DNA of 64,000 nt. It comes from Coprobacter tertius (lineage in GTDB: Bacteria > Bacteroidota > Bacteroidia > Bacteroidales > Coprobacteraceae). Within the stretch, counting starts at the first letter, position 1; each line of letters starts with the position of its first letter. The stretch lies in the NCBI RefSeq assembly GCF_024330105.1, contig NZ_JANDHW010000007.1, positions 62,001-126,000 of the forward strand, in the 5' to 3' direction. The translations under genes were made by a program, and so were the position numbers. The notes beneath the pieces were generated by a model, which saw only the letters and a list, made by a program, of their open reading frames with translations, made no database searches and was not told the origin of the DNA. Shown piece after piece: positions 51,350 to 60,411 of the stretch.

Positions 51350-51497
51350 ATGAAGAATCGGTATATATATTAGTATTACACTAATACTTTTTACATTTGT
51401 TTATTGGATTGACTGGCAAGGAACAATAAGAGATTGGCTATCTATCGGCTCATTTCATTCGGCTACCAAATTACGCCTTATACCTTTCCTTTTATGA
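51350..51497 (+). pseudogene. Possible degraded small membrane-protein ORF
   Basis: ATG at 51350 reads MKNRYIY then stops, but shifting frame within the following (TA)n run gives ISITLILFTFVYWIDWQG and continues RDWLSIGSFHSATKLRL to a TGA at 51495-51497. The joined product would be about 49 residues with one transmembrane helix. The break lies in a dinucleotide repeat, a natural slippage point. It may equally be chance, since the sequence is short and AT-rich. Confidence 0.22.
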
Positions 51498-51596
51498 TAT
51501 TGGAGAAATACTCCACAACATAACGATCCCATACAATAAATAATGGGTGAGTGTCCTCAATGTATCCTTATATACCTATGAATCAAACTATCAAAA

Positions 51597-51627
51597 TAGG
51601 ATACATCCCTTACCGGGATGTATCCTA
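51597..51627. terminator. Long hairpin between convergent genes
   Basis: A 13-bp perfect stem (TAGGATACATCCC paired with GGGATGTATCCTA) with a 5-base loop TTACC, between the orphan gene and the META-domain gene. The flanking T-tracts are weak on the plus strand and modest on the minus strand, so termination is plausible but not certain. Confidence 0.45.
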
Positions 51628-51715
51628 AATATTCTGATTGAATATATCTCACAATCGTTATGTTTATAAACAGCCTTTTACGAAAAATTTAGCTTAAATT
51701 CTTAAAAACAATATT

Positions 51716-52483
51716 TTATTTCTCTGACCGGTATAGTTCAATTCCCCGTTGCTCTATAATCCACCGGCCGTCTTTTTCTCTTACATTATAAGTATCATCG
51801 TCTTCTTCATTCCAGGAATACCCACCCGAAGACAATTTCCGACGATCAAGCAATGGTCTTCGACCATCATCCGGTAAAAACAATTCGACCTGAGCAGAAT
51901 CTGCCGAAAAAATTATAAAAGCAGACGTCGTTGAATTTTTATCAGTCACTGAATTCATACGGATGCCATCCTCAAATATGCGTATACAATCACCCTTTAA
52001 ATTCGACCAGGTATAACCGGCCGCCGAATTGCAATCGTGAGAATCCAAATCTACTCCGATTAAAGGATTGTCACCTTTCAACTTCATTTTTATAATAAAG
52101 TTTTTATTCTTGTCGGCAAGAATAAGGATACTGTCTTTTATCGAATATATTCTTGTTTCTTCAAGTGCTTTTACAAATTTATCCTCAAAAGGCATATCGG
52201 GACAAAACATCATCGTACGGCCTAATGGACTGATTGATATCGTATCGTCTCCTACATCATAATTACCAAAATAACGGTTACATCCTGCAGCTCCAAATAT
52301 GGTATTTGTATCGGTAAACTGAATTGTAGCAGATCTTTCCGGTAATGGAATCGTATCATGATCATATACAAATTCTTTCACCTGCCACTCCCCAATTGTC
52401 AATGCGGGCTCTTCCACAGATTTACAACCTACCATTGTAAGAGTCATTATAAATGACACTCCTATAAAAAATTTTGCATTCAT
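51716..52483 (-). CDS. META-domain (HslJ-like) lipoprotein
   Basis: A lipoprotein of about 255 residues from MNAKFFIG: signal peptide ending MVGC (lipobox cysteine near 20), then a META/HslJ-type domain (EWQVKEF through a GAAGCNRYFGNY motif and the MMFCPDMPFEDKFVKAL segment, typical of heat-shock protein HslJ), and a C-terminal extension of unknown type. The frame is open upstream to 52498. META-domain proteins are linked to stress and drug resistance, but the biochemical role is unknown. Last gene of a leftward group with NlpE, NmrA-like and quinone-reductase genes. Confidence 0.8.
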   Translation of the reverse strand: MNAKFFIGVSFIMTLTMVGCKSVEEPALTIGEWQVKEFVYDHDTIPLPERSATIQFTDTNTIFGAAGCNRYFGNYDVGDDTISISPLGRTMMFCPDMPFEDKFVKALEETRIYSIKDSILILADKNKNFIIKMKLKGDNPLIGVDLDSHDCNSAAGYTWSNLKGDCIRIFEDGIRMNSVTDKNSTTSAFIIFSADSAQVELFLPDDGRRPLLDRRKLSSGGYSWNEEDDDTYNVREKDGRWIIEQRGIELYRSEK

Positions 52484-52508
52484 ATTATATATTTTCAATT
52501 ATACTAAT

Positions 52509-53030
52509 TCAAAACGATATAAGATATTCTATTTTTTCCCGATATAATTTACAGCCCTCCTCTATACTCACTGCAACAGAAGCTGTAGATAAACCACAAA
52601 CCGCCAAGGGAGTCTGCCACACCATTCCCAAGTGATTTGCCAGCAATTGGTAAGGTCGCAACAATTCATCTATTGTAAAGTGATTACGGCCCCCCGACCG
52701 ATAAGCCCCGGCTTCCGAAGCAGTTGTGGTCACAATTAATAAAGGTTTTCCTTTTACTATGTCGGTTTTAGCAATCGGAGTAAAAATTTCATCAATCCAT
52801 TTTTTCATAGAGGCAGGAGCACTTGCCCAATAAAAAGGGAACTGAAATATAACAGCCTTCGACATATTTATTTTTTCGGCAAATTCTTCAGCATCAAAAA
52901 AATTTTCTTCGCACAAATTTACAACATCTACCTGAGGATAATCTTTTATAGCCTCTATCAACGCCTTATTGCCTTGAGACCTTTCCATATCTGGATGCGC
53001 CAAAAGCACCATAATCCTTTCCCTTTTCAT
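52509..53030 (-). CDS. Flavodoxin-fold NAD(P)H:quinone oxidoreductase family protein
   Basis: About 173 residues in the Flavodoxin_2 family (KefF/MdaB/NQO-like). Visible features: VLLAHPDMERSQGNKALIEAI (the FMN-binding start), the FQFPFYWASAPASMKKWIDEIF motif (about 65-86) and the TTASEAGAY segment. These enzymes reduce quinones by two electrons or act as ancillary subunits of potassium efflux systems. The frame is open to 53039; the M at 53030 is a reasonable start. It lies between the META-domain gene and the NmrA-like gene. Confidence 0.83.
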   Translation of the reverse strand: MKRERIMVLLAHPDMERSQGNKALIEAIKDYPQVDVVNLCEENFFDAEEFAEKINMSKAVIFQFPFYWASAPASMKKWIDEIFTPIAKTDIVKGKPLLIVTTTASEAGAYRSGGRNHFTIDELLRPYQLLANHLGMVWQTPLAVCGLSTASVAVSIEEGCKLYREKIEYLISF

Positions 53031-53102
53031 AGGCATCATATATTATAAAATTCATCAAATATAAATACTAAATTTAAAACCGCTATATTTTTAAAATAAT
53101 TT

Positions 53103-54056
53103 CTACGCATCAACAGCTTTCCAATTGTTTACTGATAAAAATTCCGGTAACGTCATAAGTTTATAGTTCAAAGATAAAGTCGAATCATCTTTTCGTTTAA
53201 ACCAATCCATCACATTTTGTTTAATCGTTTTCCCATTATGAGGATTAAGCAAACTTTGCAGCATTCCGTCCGTAACATCAAATTCATTGTTTTGTATCGA
53301 TTTAGCGACTGAGCAAAAACGGTCTATCACTTGCTCCGATAAAGAAGTCTGTAATAAAGCATCTCGGTAAAGATTAATATCGATATGCTCATAAATAATC
53401 GGTTTACCATAATTTTGGGATAACTTTTCTGCAATATCCCCGAAAGAGTATGAAACATTATGAGAAAGGCTGTACTCCTTATTTTCCTCCTGAGGAGACA
53501 TTAATATACGAATTAAAAACTCAGCTATATCTTTTACCGAGACAAAACTAATACGTCCTGACCCTGCCGGATAATAAATAACTTTATTCTCTATAGGATC
53601 TCCAATAAAAAACGGAAGCCTTTCCATTAAAATATTCACGCGGACAATATTATAAGTAATTCCCGACTGCCGTATGTATTTTTCAGTATCTCTATTTTCC
53701 CGAATTATACAACATTCACTATGATCAGGACCAACCGTGCTTATAAAAATAATACGTTTTACTTTATTTCCCCGAGCAGCATTTACAAGATTGATATATC
53801 CCATTCTTTTATCGAAAAGAATATTAGAATCCGTTACCAATATTGTATCAACATTTTTCAGAACTTTATCTAAAAAAGGATGATCGTTGATTGAACCCTC
53901 GTAAAATTCGGTATTCAAATTTACGGAAAAAGAATTTTTAGCTTCCTTTTCATTTACTATAGCCTTTACCGGTATTTTAAAATCATTTTTGTCCAGCAAC
54001 GCTAAAATCTCCCGGCCTAAACAATCGGTAATATCCGTTATAAGTATCATAATCAT
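53103..54056 (-). CDS. NmrA-like NAD(P)-binding protein with degenerate cofactor motif
   Basis: About 317 residues from MIMILITDITDCLGRE (the frame is open to 54110, but the extra N-terminus is unlike the family). The overall fold is an NmrA/SDR-e-like Rossmann domain: VKAIVNE, DTILVTDSNI, VKRIIFISTVGPD and GRISFVSVKDIAEFL segments are in the expected order. The normal glycine-rich TGxTGxxG motif is replaced by TDITDCLG, so NADP binding may be weak or lost. Such proteins serve as redox sensors or as quinone reductase relatives; it neighbours a quinone reductase gene. Confidence 0.72.
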   Translation of the reverse strand: MIMILITDITDCLGREILALLDKNDFKIPVKAIVNEKEAKNSFSVNLNTEFYEGSINDHPFLDKVLKNVDTILVTDSNILFDKRMGYINLVNAARGNKVKRIIFISTVGPDHSECCIIRENRDTEKYIRQSGITYNIVRVNILMERLPFFIGDPIENKVIYYPAGSGRISFVSVKDIAEFLIRILMSPQEENKEYSLSHNVSYSFGDIAEKLSQNYGKPIIYEHIDINLYRDALLQTSLSEQVIDRFCSVAKSIQNNEFDVTDGMLQSLLNPHNGKTIKQNVMDWFKRKDDSTLSLNYKLMTLPEFLSVNNWKAVDA

Positions 54057-54150
54057 TCCATTTTTAAGAAATAGAACAGACTGAAGGATAAAAATGTTTA
54101 AAAAAGGCACCTCGAAAATATATAAAAGTAAAACCTTTATATATTCATCA

Positions 54151-54582
54151 TTATTTCTTTACTAAAATATAATTATCAGCCAACTGTCCGGTTATAACCT
54201 CCTTATCGGCATTTAAACGCCGCAATTTATTTGTTTCAACTTTATAATATTGCTCTTCCCCGGCATTGGTTTTCAACGTAATTATACTATCGTTGACAAT
54301 ATAAGTTCCTTTTTCATCGAATATACCATCCTTTTCATCAATATAAACCAAATGCAATGCAAAATTACCGTCTTTCTCGAGGGTAAGGGTTGTTTCTATT
54401 CCCGGACAATCGGCACAGGGCAAAATACCCTTATACTCTCCCGAATAAGGAGACACACTTTCAATTATGTTTTTATCTGGAATTCCGGCATCAGTTACAT
54501 CATTTTCTTTATTGACTCTTACATTATTTACACAGGAAAATAACGTAAAACAAGATAATAATAAAATAATAATTTGTTTCAT
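54151..54582 (-). CDS. NlpE N-terminal domain lipoprotein
   Basis: A 143-residue lipoprotein. The signal MKQIIILLLSCFTLFSC ends at Cys17. The body is a single NlpE N-terminal domain (SGEYKGILPCADCPGIETTLTLEKDG, with the typical CxxC at about residues 56-59), then a beta-barrel of the lipocalin type (ALHLVYIDEKDGIFDEKGTYIVNDSIITL). NlpE monitors lipoprotein trafficking and copper stress in enteric bacteria; the role here is inferred only from the domain. First gene of a leftward stress-type group. Confidence 0.86.
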   Translation of the reverse strand: MKQIIILLLSCFTLFSCVNNVRVNKENDVTDAGIPDKNIIESVSPYSGEYKGILPCADCPGIETTLTLEKDGNFALHLVYIDEKDGIFDEKGTYIVNDSIITLKTNAGEEQYYKVETNKLRRLNADKEVITGQLADNYILVKK

Positions 54583-54743
54583 TTCAATTTATATCAATTG
54601 GTTAATAATATGATCAACAAACTTTACTGCATCAACATGTTATAAATATAAGAATTTTTTTCGGATAAATGTTCATTTCGACCTTTCTGATCTTTATTTA
54701 TTTAGTTACAAAAAAATTATAATTTGAGATTCAAAGACACTTA

Positions 54744-54771
54744 AAAAGCCGGTAAAAATTTACCGGCTTTT
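54744..54771 (-). terminator. Hairpin terminator after the alkaline phosphatase gene
   Basis: A perfect 13-bp stem (AAAAGCCGGTAAA paired with TTTACCGGCTTTT) with a 2-base AA loop, 19 bases past the stop of the leftward alkaline phosphatase gene. Confidence 0.75.
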
Positions 54772-54790
54772 AATATTTAATAACAAGGTT

Positions 54791-56191
54791 TTATTTAAGA
54801 CCTTTAAGTTGTAATATAATTTTAGGTATATCAGTATTATCCAGTCTACGACTGAATTTATCCGATCCCACCCCAATAGCAAACAAAGGTACCTGACTTG
54901 CCGAATGATTCCCCGAAGCCCAGCTTACATGGGCTTTTTTATTTACCAATGCAACAACTTGAGTAGCCAAAGCATCGATACTGGCATAAAGCGATCTGAC
55001 ATCTTTAGAATTTCCATGAAACATTTCATCAAAAACGGTCATCAGTTTTGCTTCTTCTTTAAGTGTTACCGGTATTGTTTTCCATAATCCGGTTTCAGCA
55101 CTCAATATCTGCTTCATTTCATCCCAACTGATATTCGGATTGTTTTTCTTAACTTCTTTCAAATATGCAGAAAGATTCTTACCCGACATCTTCTGATTTG
55201 CAAAATACTCTGTATTTACGTCCATAGTCCCATTCCCGAGGATACAGCCACCCGTTTCATGATCAGCAGTAATAACAATGAGTGTTTCTTTAGGATGTTT
55301 CTTATAAAACTCATAAGCAACCTGTATTGCCTGACCAAAGTCAATCACCTCATTTACAACAGTAGCACCATCATTTGCATGAGCTGCCCAATCGATTTCT
55401 CCACCTTCCACCATCATAAAGAATCCTTTTTTATTATCTTTTGAAAGTTGTTCGATGCAAGCTGCAGTAAAAAAAGGTAAAGCGGTATCACCGGGTTTAC
55501 GATCGATCATATAAGGAAGTGCATCGATCATAAGAGAATCAGCCGACAACAATACCATTTTTTTCTTTGTATCTCTATTTCGATTATATTCTTCTTCTCC
55601 CCGACAAACGACATAACCATTATCTGCTAAAGCAGTATATACATTTTTATCATTCGGATCTTTTTTATTTATAGGTTTGGTAAATGCCGAACCTGCAAAA
55701 AAATCAAATTCCGACTCAGCAGCCTGAATACCAATCTCATATCCCATGTTACGGTTAGGCTGATTGGCATAAAAACCTGCCGGTGTTGCATGATCTACTG
55801 AGACACTCGTAAGTATACCGACTTTCATACCCTCTTTTTTCAATTTCTTTGCGACTGATTCGAGAGGCTTCTTGTCAACATCAAGGCCAATCGCTCCATT
55901 ATATGTTTTTGTACCGGTTGCCAATGCAGTTGCTGCTGCTGCCGAATCGGTCACCCTGTTGGTAGCAGAAAACGTAGTAACGACAGACTGCACCGGAAAT
56001 TGCAAAAAAACAAGTGAATTCTTTATATTCCCGTCATTCTGACTTTGACAATATTGTCGGGTAGCCTCAATATGATTAAAACCCATTCCGTCTCCAATAA
56101 AATAAAAAATATACTTAGGGCCTGCAGCATAGCCTGTAAAAATGCTCAGAAATATAAATACCCCAAGCAAAAACATCATTTTATTTTTCAT
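54791..56191 (-). CDS. Alkaline phosphatase (PhoA family)
   Basis: A 466-residue exported enzyme: signal peptide ending near GYAAG (about residue 24), then the alkaline phosphatase superfamily core. Zinc and magnesium ligand motifs are in order: IGDGMG, the catalytic serine in VTDSAAAATALATG (about 80-93), VSVDHATPAGFYANQ, EGGEIDWAAHAND, TADHETGG and SGNHSASQVPLFAIG. Length and motifs fit periplasmic phosphomonoesterases. It has its own promoter and terminator. Confidence 0.92.
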   Translation of the reverse strand: MKNKMMFLLGVFIFLSIFTGYAAGPKYIFYFIGDGMGFNHIEATRQYCQSQNDGNIKNSLVFLQFPVQSVVTTFSATNRVTDSAAAATALATGTKTYNGAIGLDVDKKPLESVAKKLKKEGMKVGILTSVSVDHATPAGFYANQPNRNMGYEIGIQAAESEFDFFAGSAFTKPINKKDPNDKNVYTALADNGYVVCRGEEEYNRNRDTKKKMVLLSADSLMIDALPYMIDRKPGDTALPFFTAACIEQLSKDNKKGFFMMVEGGEIDWAAHANDGATVVNEVIDFGQAIQVAYEFYKKHPKETLIVITADHETGGCILGNGTMDVNTEYFANQKMSGKNLSAYLKEVKKNNPNISWDEMKQILSAETGLWKTIPVTLKEEAKLMTVFDEMFHGNSKDVRSLYASIDALATQVVALVNKKAHVSWASGNHSASQVPLFAIGVGSDKFSRRLDNTDIPKIILQLKGLK

Positions 56192-56211
56192 ATACCATAA
56201 TTTAACTTATA

Positions 56212-56242
56212 CAAAAGTAGCCTATTAATAATATAAAGCCAA
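56212..56242 (-). promoter_or_regulatory. Bacteroidota-type promoter for the alkaline phosphatase gene
   Basis: On the minus strand TTG (56240-56242) and TACTTTTG (56212-56219), with 20 bases between them, match the -33/-7 consensus. The ATG is 20 bases beyond the -7 element. Confidence 0.65.
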
Positions 56243-56286
56243 TTTTTTCTTAAGACATTTCAATAACAAAAAATGTTAATATAAAA

Positions 56287-56313
56287 ATAGGGAATAAGAA
56301 TAAATATCCCTAT
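56287..56313 (-). terminator. Hairpin terminator after the M13 peptidase gene
   Basis: A 7-bp stem (ATAGGGA paired with TCCCTAT) with a 13-base loop, 35 bases past the stop of the leftward M13 peptidase gene, followed on the minus strand by a run of T residues. A modest but plausible intrinsic terminator. Confidence 0.5.
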
Positions 56314-56347
56314 CCCCCACTCAAATTTATTGTTATCAAATATATGA

Positions 56348-58381
56348 TCACCAAATCACAACTCGTTTCTCGGGATCGAGATACATAGCATCACCGGGAG
56401 TAATATCAAATGCTTTATAAAATGTATCGATATTCTTCAGAGCCATATCAACTCTCCATTTACCCAACGAATGAGGATCTATCTTTGTTAAACGTAGAAT
56501 TTCGGCATCACGTATATTCATAGCCCATAAAGCTGCATAGGCTAAATAGAAACGCTGATCGGGAGTAAATCCATCTATTTTTTCTGTATTATTTTTTTGT
56601 GCATTTTTAAAAGCTGTGTATGCCACTCTCAATCCACCTTGATCGGCAATATTTTCACCTAATGTGAAACGGCCATTTGCGTGTACGGTATCCACGACTA
56701 TAATACTACTGTACTGATCGGCAAGTTTATCGGCTCTGAGATTAAACTGTCGTGCATCTTCGGCTGTCCACCAATCTTTTAGATTCCCGTCTTTGTCATA
56801 TTGTCTTCCCTGATCATCGAATCCATGTGTCATTTCATGTCCTATTACCACCCCGATAGCACCATAATTAACGGCATCATCAGCATCGAAATAAAAAAAT
56901 GGAGGCTGTAAAATCCCGGCTGGGAAGCAAATCTCATTTGTATTCGGGCTATAATAAGCATTTACCGTTTGCGGACTCATACCCCATTCAGTCTTATCTA
57001 CAGGTTTACCGATCTTATCAAGCATATAATTATATTCAAATTCATTTGCCCGGCAGATATTTTCCCAGTATGAATCAGATTTATCGATAGTCAAACCCGA
57101 ATAATCACGCCATTTATCAGGATAACCGATTTTAATATATACCGCATCTAACTTTTCTTTTGCTTTAGCTTTTGTTTCTGAGGTCATCCATTCCAAGCTA
57201 TCGATATGTTGACCTAATGCAACTTGTAAATTTTTCACCAATTTTACCATTCTTTCTTTGGCTTCAGGAGGGAAAAATTTATCAACATACATTTCTCCTA
57301 CAGCTTCTGGTAAGGCATTACTTGTTATTTCAAGGGATCGTTTCCATCTGGGCTGCTGCTCTTGTTTTCCTGACATTGTTTTTCCATAAAAATCAAAAGA
57401 GGCCGAAACAAAATCGTCACTCATGTAAGGCGATGCAGCATCTAAAAGATGAAAAACCAGATAATTTTGCATTTCTTCAGGGGAAAGCCCAGAAATCACA
57501 GAATTCATTCCTTTTATAAAACCTAATTGCATAGGATTTATTTCGGAAGGTGTTTTCACACCCATAGCCTCAAAATAAGCATTCCAGTCTATTGCCGGAG
57601 TTAACGCCGCAAATTTATTGAAAGGCATTTTATTATAATTTATCTGCGGATCCCGTAGCTTTTCTCTCGTATAAAAAACATTCGCTAATTTAGTCTCTGT
57701 TTTCAACACCGATTTAGCTGCTTTTCCAGCATCTTCCGATTTATAACCGGCTAAAACAAATATCTTTTCTACATATTTTTCGTATGCATTTCTAATTTTA
57801 AGATTATCAGAATCATTTAATAAATAATAATCTCTATCTCCCATATTTATACCGCTTTGATAAAGGCTCACAATATTTTCTGAGCTGTTTTTATCATCTG
57901 CTCCTACAAATAAAGAAAAGAAAGGTGATGCTCCCTGCTTTTGCAAATTTGCAATCTTGATACTAAACGCTTTTTTATCCTTCGCCTCCAATACATCTTT
58001 TATTTGAGCAGCCAATGGAGCAATTGATTCCGAATTCAGTCGAACACTATCGAGTCCGAGGTTATACAAATCGGAAACCTTTTGAGCTATACTTCCCTGA
58101 TCGAATTTCTTCTTCCCCAGTTCCATAATCAGGTCCTTTAGCTGTTCCTTATTATTTTCCCGTAACTGATCGAATGAACCAAACCGGCTGTATTCTGGTT
58201 TTAAAGGATTTTTTTTCATCCAACCTCCACAGGCATATTGATAAAAATCACTGCCGCACGATACTGTCGTATCGAGATTCGACAAATCTAAACTATCGTT
58301 TTTCACTGTAACATTTTTATTATGGCATCCTGTTACAACAAACAATCCTGCCATTAATGATAAAATCAATAATCGTTTCAT
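56348..58381 (-). CDS. pepO: M13 family metallopeptidase (PepO/neprilysin-like) lipoprotein
   Basis: A 677-residue exported zinc endopeptidase. A lipoprotein signal ends at VVTGC (Cys19). The M13 N-terminal domain runs to about 430, and the catalytic domain has the NAYYSPNTNEICFPAGILQPPFF segment, the HExxH motif in GHEMTHGFDDQG (about 516-520), and the third-ligand motif ENIADQGG. Length matches. It degrades peptides in the periplasm or at the surface. Its start is 7 bases from the ABC-F stop, so the two are in one operon. Confidence 0.93.
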   Translation of the reverse strand: MKRLLILSLMAGLFVVTGCHNKNVTVKNDSLDLSNLDTTVSCGSDFYQYACGGWMKKNPLKPEYSRFGSFDQLRENNKEQLKDLIMELGKKKFDQGSIAQKVSDLYNLGLDSVRLNSESIAPLAAQIKDVLEAKDKKAFSIKIANLQKQGASPFFSLFVGADDKNSSENIVSLYQSGINMGDRDYYLLNDSDNLKIRNAYEKYVEKIFVLAGYKSEDAGKAAKSVLKTETKLANVFYTREKLRDPQINYNKMPFNKFAALTPAIDWNAYFEAMGVKTPSEINPMQLGFIKGMNSVISGLSPEEMQNYLVFHLLDAASPYMSDDFVSASFDFYGKTMSGKQEQQPRWKRSLEITSNALPEAVGEMYVDKFFPPEAKERMVKLVKNLQVALGQHIDSLEWMTSETKAKAKEKLDAVYIKIGYPDKWRDYSGLTIDKSDSYWENICRANEFEYNYMLDKIGKPVDKTEWGMSPQTVNAYYSPNTNEICFPAGILQPPFFYFDADDAVNYGAIGVVIGHEMTHGFDDQGRQYDKDGNLKDWWTAEDARQFNLRADKLADQYSSIIVVDTVHANGRFTLGENIADQGGLRVAYTAFKNAQKNNTEKIDGFTPDQRFYLAYAALWAMNIRDAEILRLTKIDPHSLGKWRVDMALKNIDTFYKAFDITPGDAMYLDPEKRVVIW

Positions 58382-58388
58382 CTTGTAA

Positions 58389-60341
58389 TTAATTTAAATT
58401 TTCGTTTAACGAGCGCTTTTCTTCAAGTTCAATTGTAAAAGATGTCCACAAATTCATTGCCTCATCAAGTTCTTTCTTCATCATACCGTGTTCTTCGTAC
58501 AATCTTGTATCTGAAGCTCCTTCGGGAGTAGATAATTTTTCTTCCAATTCTTTTATTTTATTTTCGAGAATCTCTATTCTATTTTCATTTTCCTCTATCG
58601 ACCTTTCGAGCCGTTTTATCTGTCTTTGTTGTTCTTTTCGTTCTTCGTAGGTAAGTTTATTATCTTTTCCTACAATAGACTCTCCTTCTTTGTGTTTCGC
58701 TACAGAAATATTTTTTTCAATCTCACGCAAGTTATTAATTTTTTTCTTTTGCAAAAAATCATAAATACCTCCCAAATGTTCCTTAATAACGCCTCCTCCA
58801 AATTCATATACTTTTGTAACCAAGCCATCTAAAAATTCCCTGTCATGAGATACGACTATAACCGTTCCGTCAAAATCTTTAATAGCCTGTTTTAAAATAT
58901 CCTTCGTACGCATATCAAGATGATTAGTAGGTTCATCGAGTATAAGAAGATTAACGGGCTCGAGTAATAATCTAATCATCGACAATCTCGTTTTTTCTCC
59001 ACCGGAAAGTACTTTTACTTTCTTATCCGAAGCTTCTCCGCCAAACATGAAAGCTCCCAGAATATCTCGTATTTTAGTACGGATATCTCCTACTGCTACC
59101 CGGTCTATCGTATCAAAAACCGTTAAATCTTCATTCAGAAGTTGAGCTTGATTTTGAGCGAAATAACCAATCTTTACATTATGGCCGATTTTTAAATGAC
59201 CCGAAAAATCAATTTCCCCCATAATACATTTAACAAAAGTAGATTTTCCTTCACCGTTCTTTCCTACCAATGCCACTTTCTCTCCTCTTTTTATTGTAAT
59301 ATCGGCTCCTGAAAAAACAGTATGATCTCCATAACTCTTTCCAAGTCCCTCTGTTATAACTGGATAATCTCCAGAACGAGGTGCTGGAGGAAACTTGAGA
59401 TTTAATCGGGAGTTATCCATTTCATCTACTTCGATACGCTCAATTTTATCTAACTGTTTTATACGCGACTGCACTTGAACCGCCTTAGTCGCTTTATACC
59501 TGAAACGGTCGATAAAAGCCTCTGTATCCTGTATCTGTTTTTGCTGATTTTCATAAGCCCGCTGCTGCTGCTCAAGACGTTCTGCACGCAATTGAACATA
59601 GCGGGAATAATTCACTCGGTAATCATAAATTTTACCCAATGAAATTTCGATGGTACGAGTCGTTACGGCATCGATAAAAGCTCGGTCGTGTGATACCAAC
59701 ATTACTGCATTTGCACGTGTAGATAAAAAATTCTCCAACCATTGTATCGATTCTATATCCAAATGGTTAGTCGGCTCATCAAGTAAAAGCACATCCGGAC
59801 GTTGTAACAATAATTTAGCTAATTCGATACGCATTCTCCATCCTCCACTAAATTCTGAAGTGGGTCGATCGAAATCGTTTCTCGAAAAACCTAATCCCAT
59901 TAGCGTTTTCTCAATCTCGGCCTGATAATTACCGGCACCCATTAAATGCAGTTGTTCGGTTGCATTTGTCAACCTTTCAATAAGATCCTGATAATCATCC
60001 GAATCATAATCGGTACGCACTAACAATTCAGCATTCATGCTATCGATACGGGATTGCATTTCGAAAATATGCGCAAAAGCCTGTTCTGCTTCGTGCATAA
60101 CCGTACGACTATCTGCCAACTGCATTTGCTGCGGCAAATAACCGATAGAAAGATCCTTCGGATAATTTACGACTCCCGAAGAAGGCTGCTGTAATCCTGC
60201 AATAATTTTTAACATCGTAGATTTACCCGCACCATTTTTACCAACCAAAGCGATACGGTCTTTTTTATTCACTACATATGTTATATCATCGAATAACGGA
60301 TTACCACCAAACTCGACAGTAAGCCCTTCTACTGAAATCAT
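58389..60341 (-). CDS. ABC-F family ATP-binding protein
   Basis: A 650-residue soluble protein with two ABC ATPase domains and no membrane region. Motifs: Walker A GKNGAGKSTML (about 34-44), signature SGGWRMRIELAKLL and Walker B VLLLDEPTNHLD in the first half; a linker helix (about 245-300); Walker A GKNGEGKSTFV and SGGEKTRLSMIRLL, LLILDEPTNHLD in the second. A C-terminal coiled coil (about 545-640) resembles that of Uup. ABC-F proteins act on the ribosome or DNA; the exact role is not decided here. Confidence 0.94.
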   Translation of the reverse strand: MISVEGLTVEFGGNPLFDDITYVVNKKDRIALVGKNGAGKSTMLKIIAGLQQPSSGVVNYPKDLSIGYLPQQMQLADSRTVMHEAEQAFAHIFEMQSRIDSMNAELLVRTDYDSDDYQDLIERLTNATEQLHLMGAGNYQAEIEKTLMGLGFSRNDFDRPTSEFSGGWRMRIELAKLLLQRPDVLLLDEPTNHLDIESIQWLENFLSTRANAVMLVSHDRAFIDAVTTRTIEISLGKIYDYRVNYSRYVQLRAERLEQQQRAYENQQKQIQDTEAFIDRFRYKATKAVQVQSRIKQLDKIERIEVDEMDNSRLNLKFPPAPRSGDYPVITEGLGKSYGDHTVFSGADITIKRGEKVALVGKNGEGKSTFVKCIMGEIDFSGHLKIGHNVKIGYFAQNQAQLLNEDLTVFDTIDRVAVGDIRTKIRDILGAFMFGGEASDKKVKVLSGGEKTRLSMIRLLLEPVNLLILDEPTNHLDMRTKDILKQAIKDFDGTVIVVSHDREFLDGLVTKVYEFGGGVIKEHLGGIYDFLQKKKINNLREIEKNISVAKHKEGESIVGKDNKLTYEERKEQQRQIKRLERSIEENENRIEILENKIKELEEKLSTPEGASDTRLYEEHGMMKKELDEAMNLWTSFTIELEEKRSLNENLN

Positions 60342-60411
60342 CCTTTTTTAACTTTAAATAATCTGTACTAAAAACTTATACGAACACATTTTTCCACATT
60401 ATACACAAATT

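Larger units (their letters stand above)
51238..51715. other. Gap with a long hairpin and a possible gene remnant
   Basis: 478 bases between the orphan gene and the convergent META-domain lipoprotein gene. It contains a broken small ORF (51350-51497, separate entry) and a 13-bp hairpin at 51597-51627. Nothing else was recognised. Confidence 0.45.
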
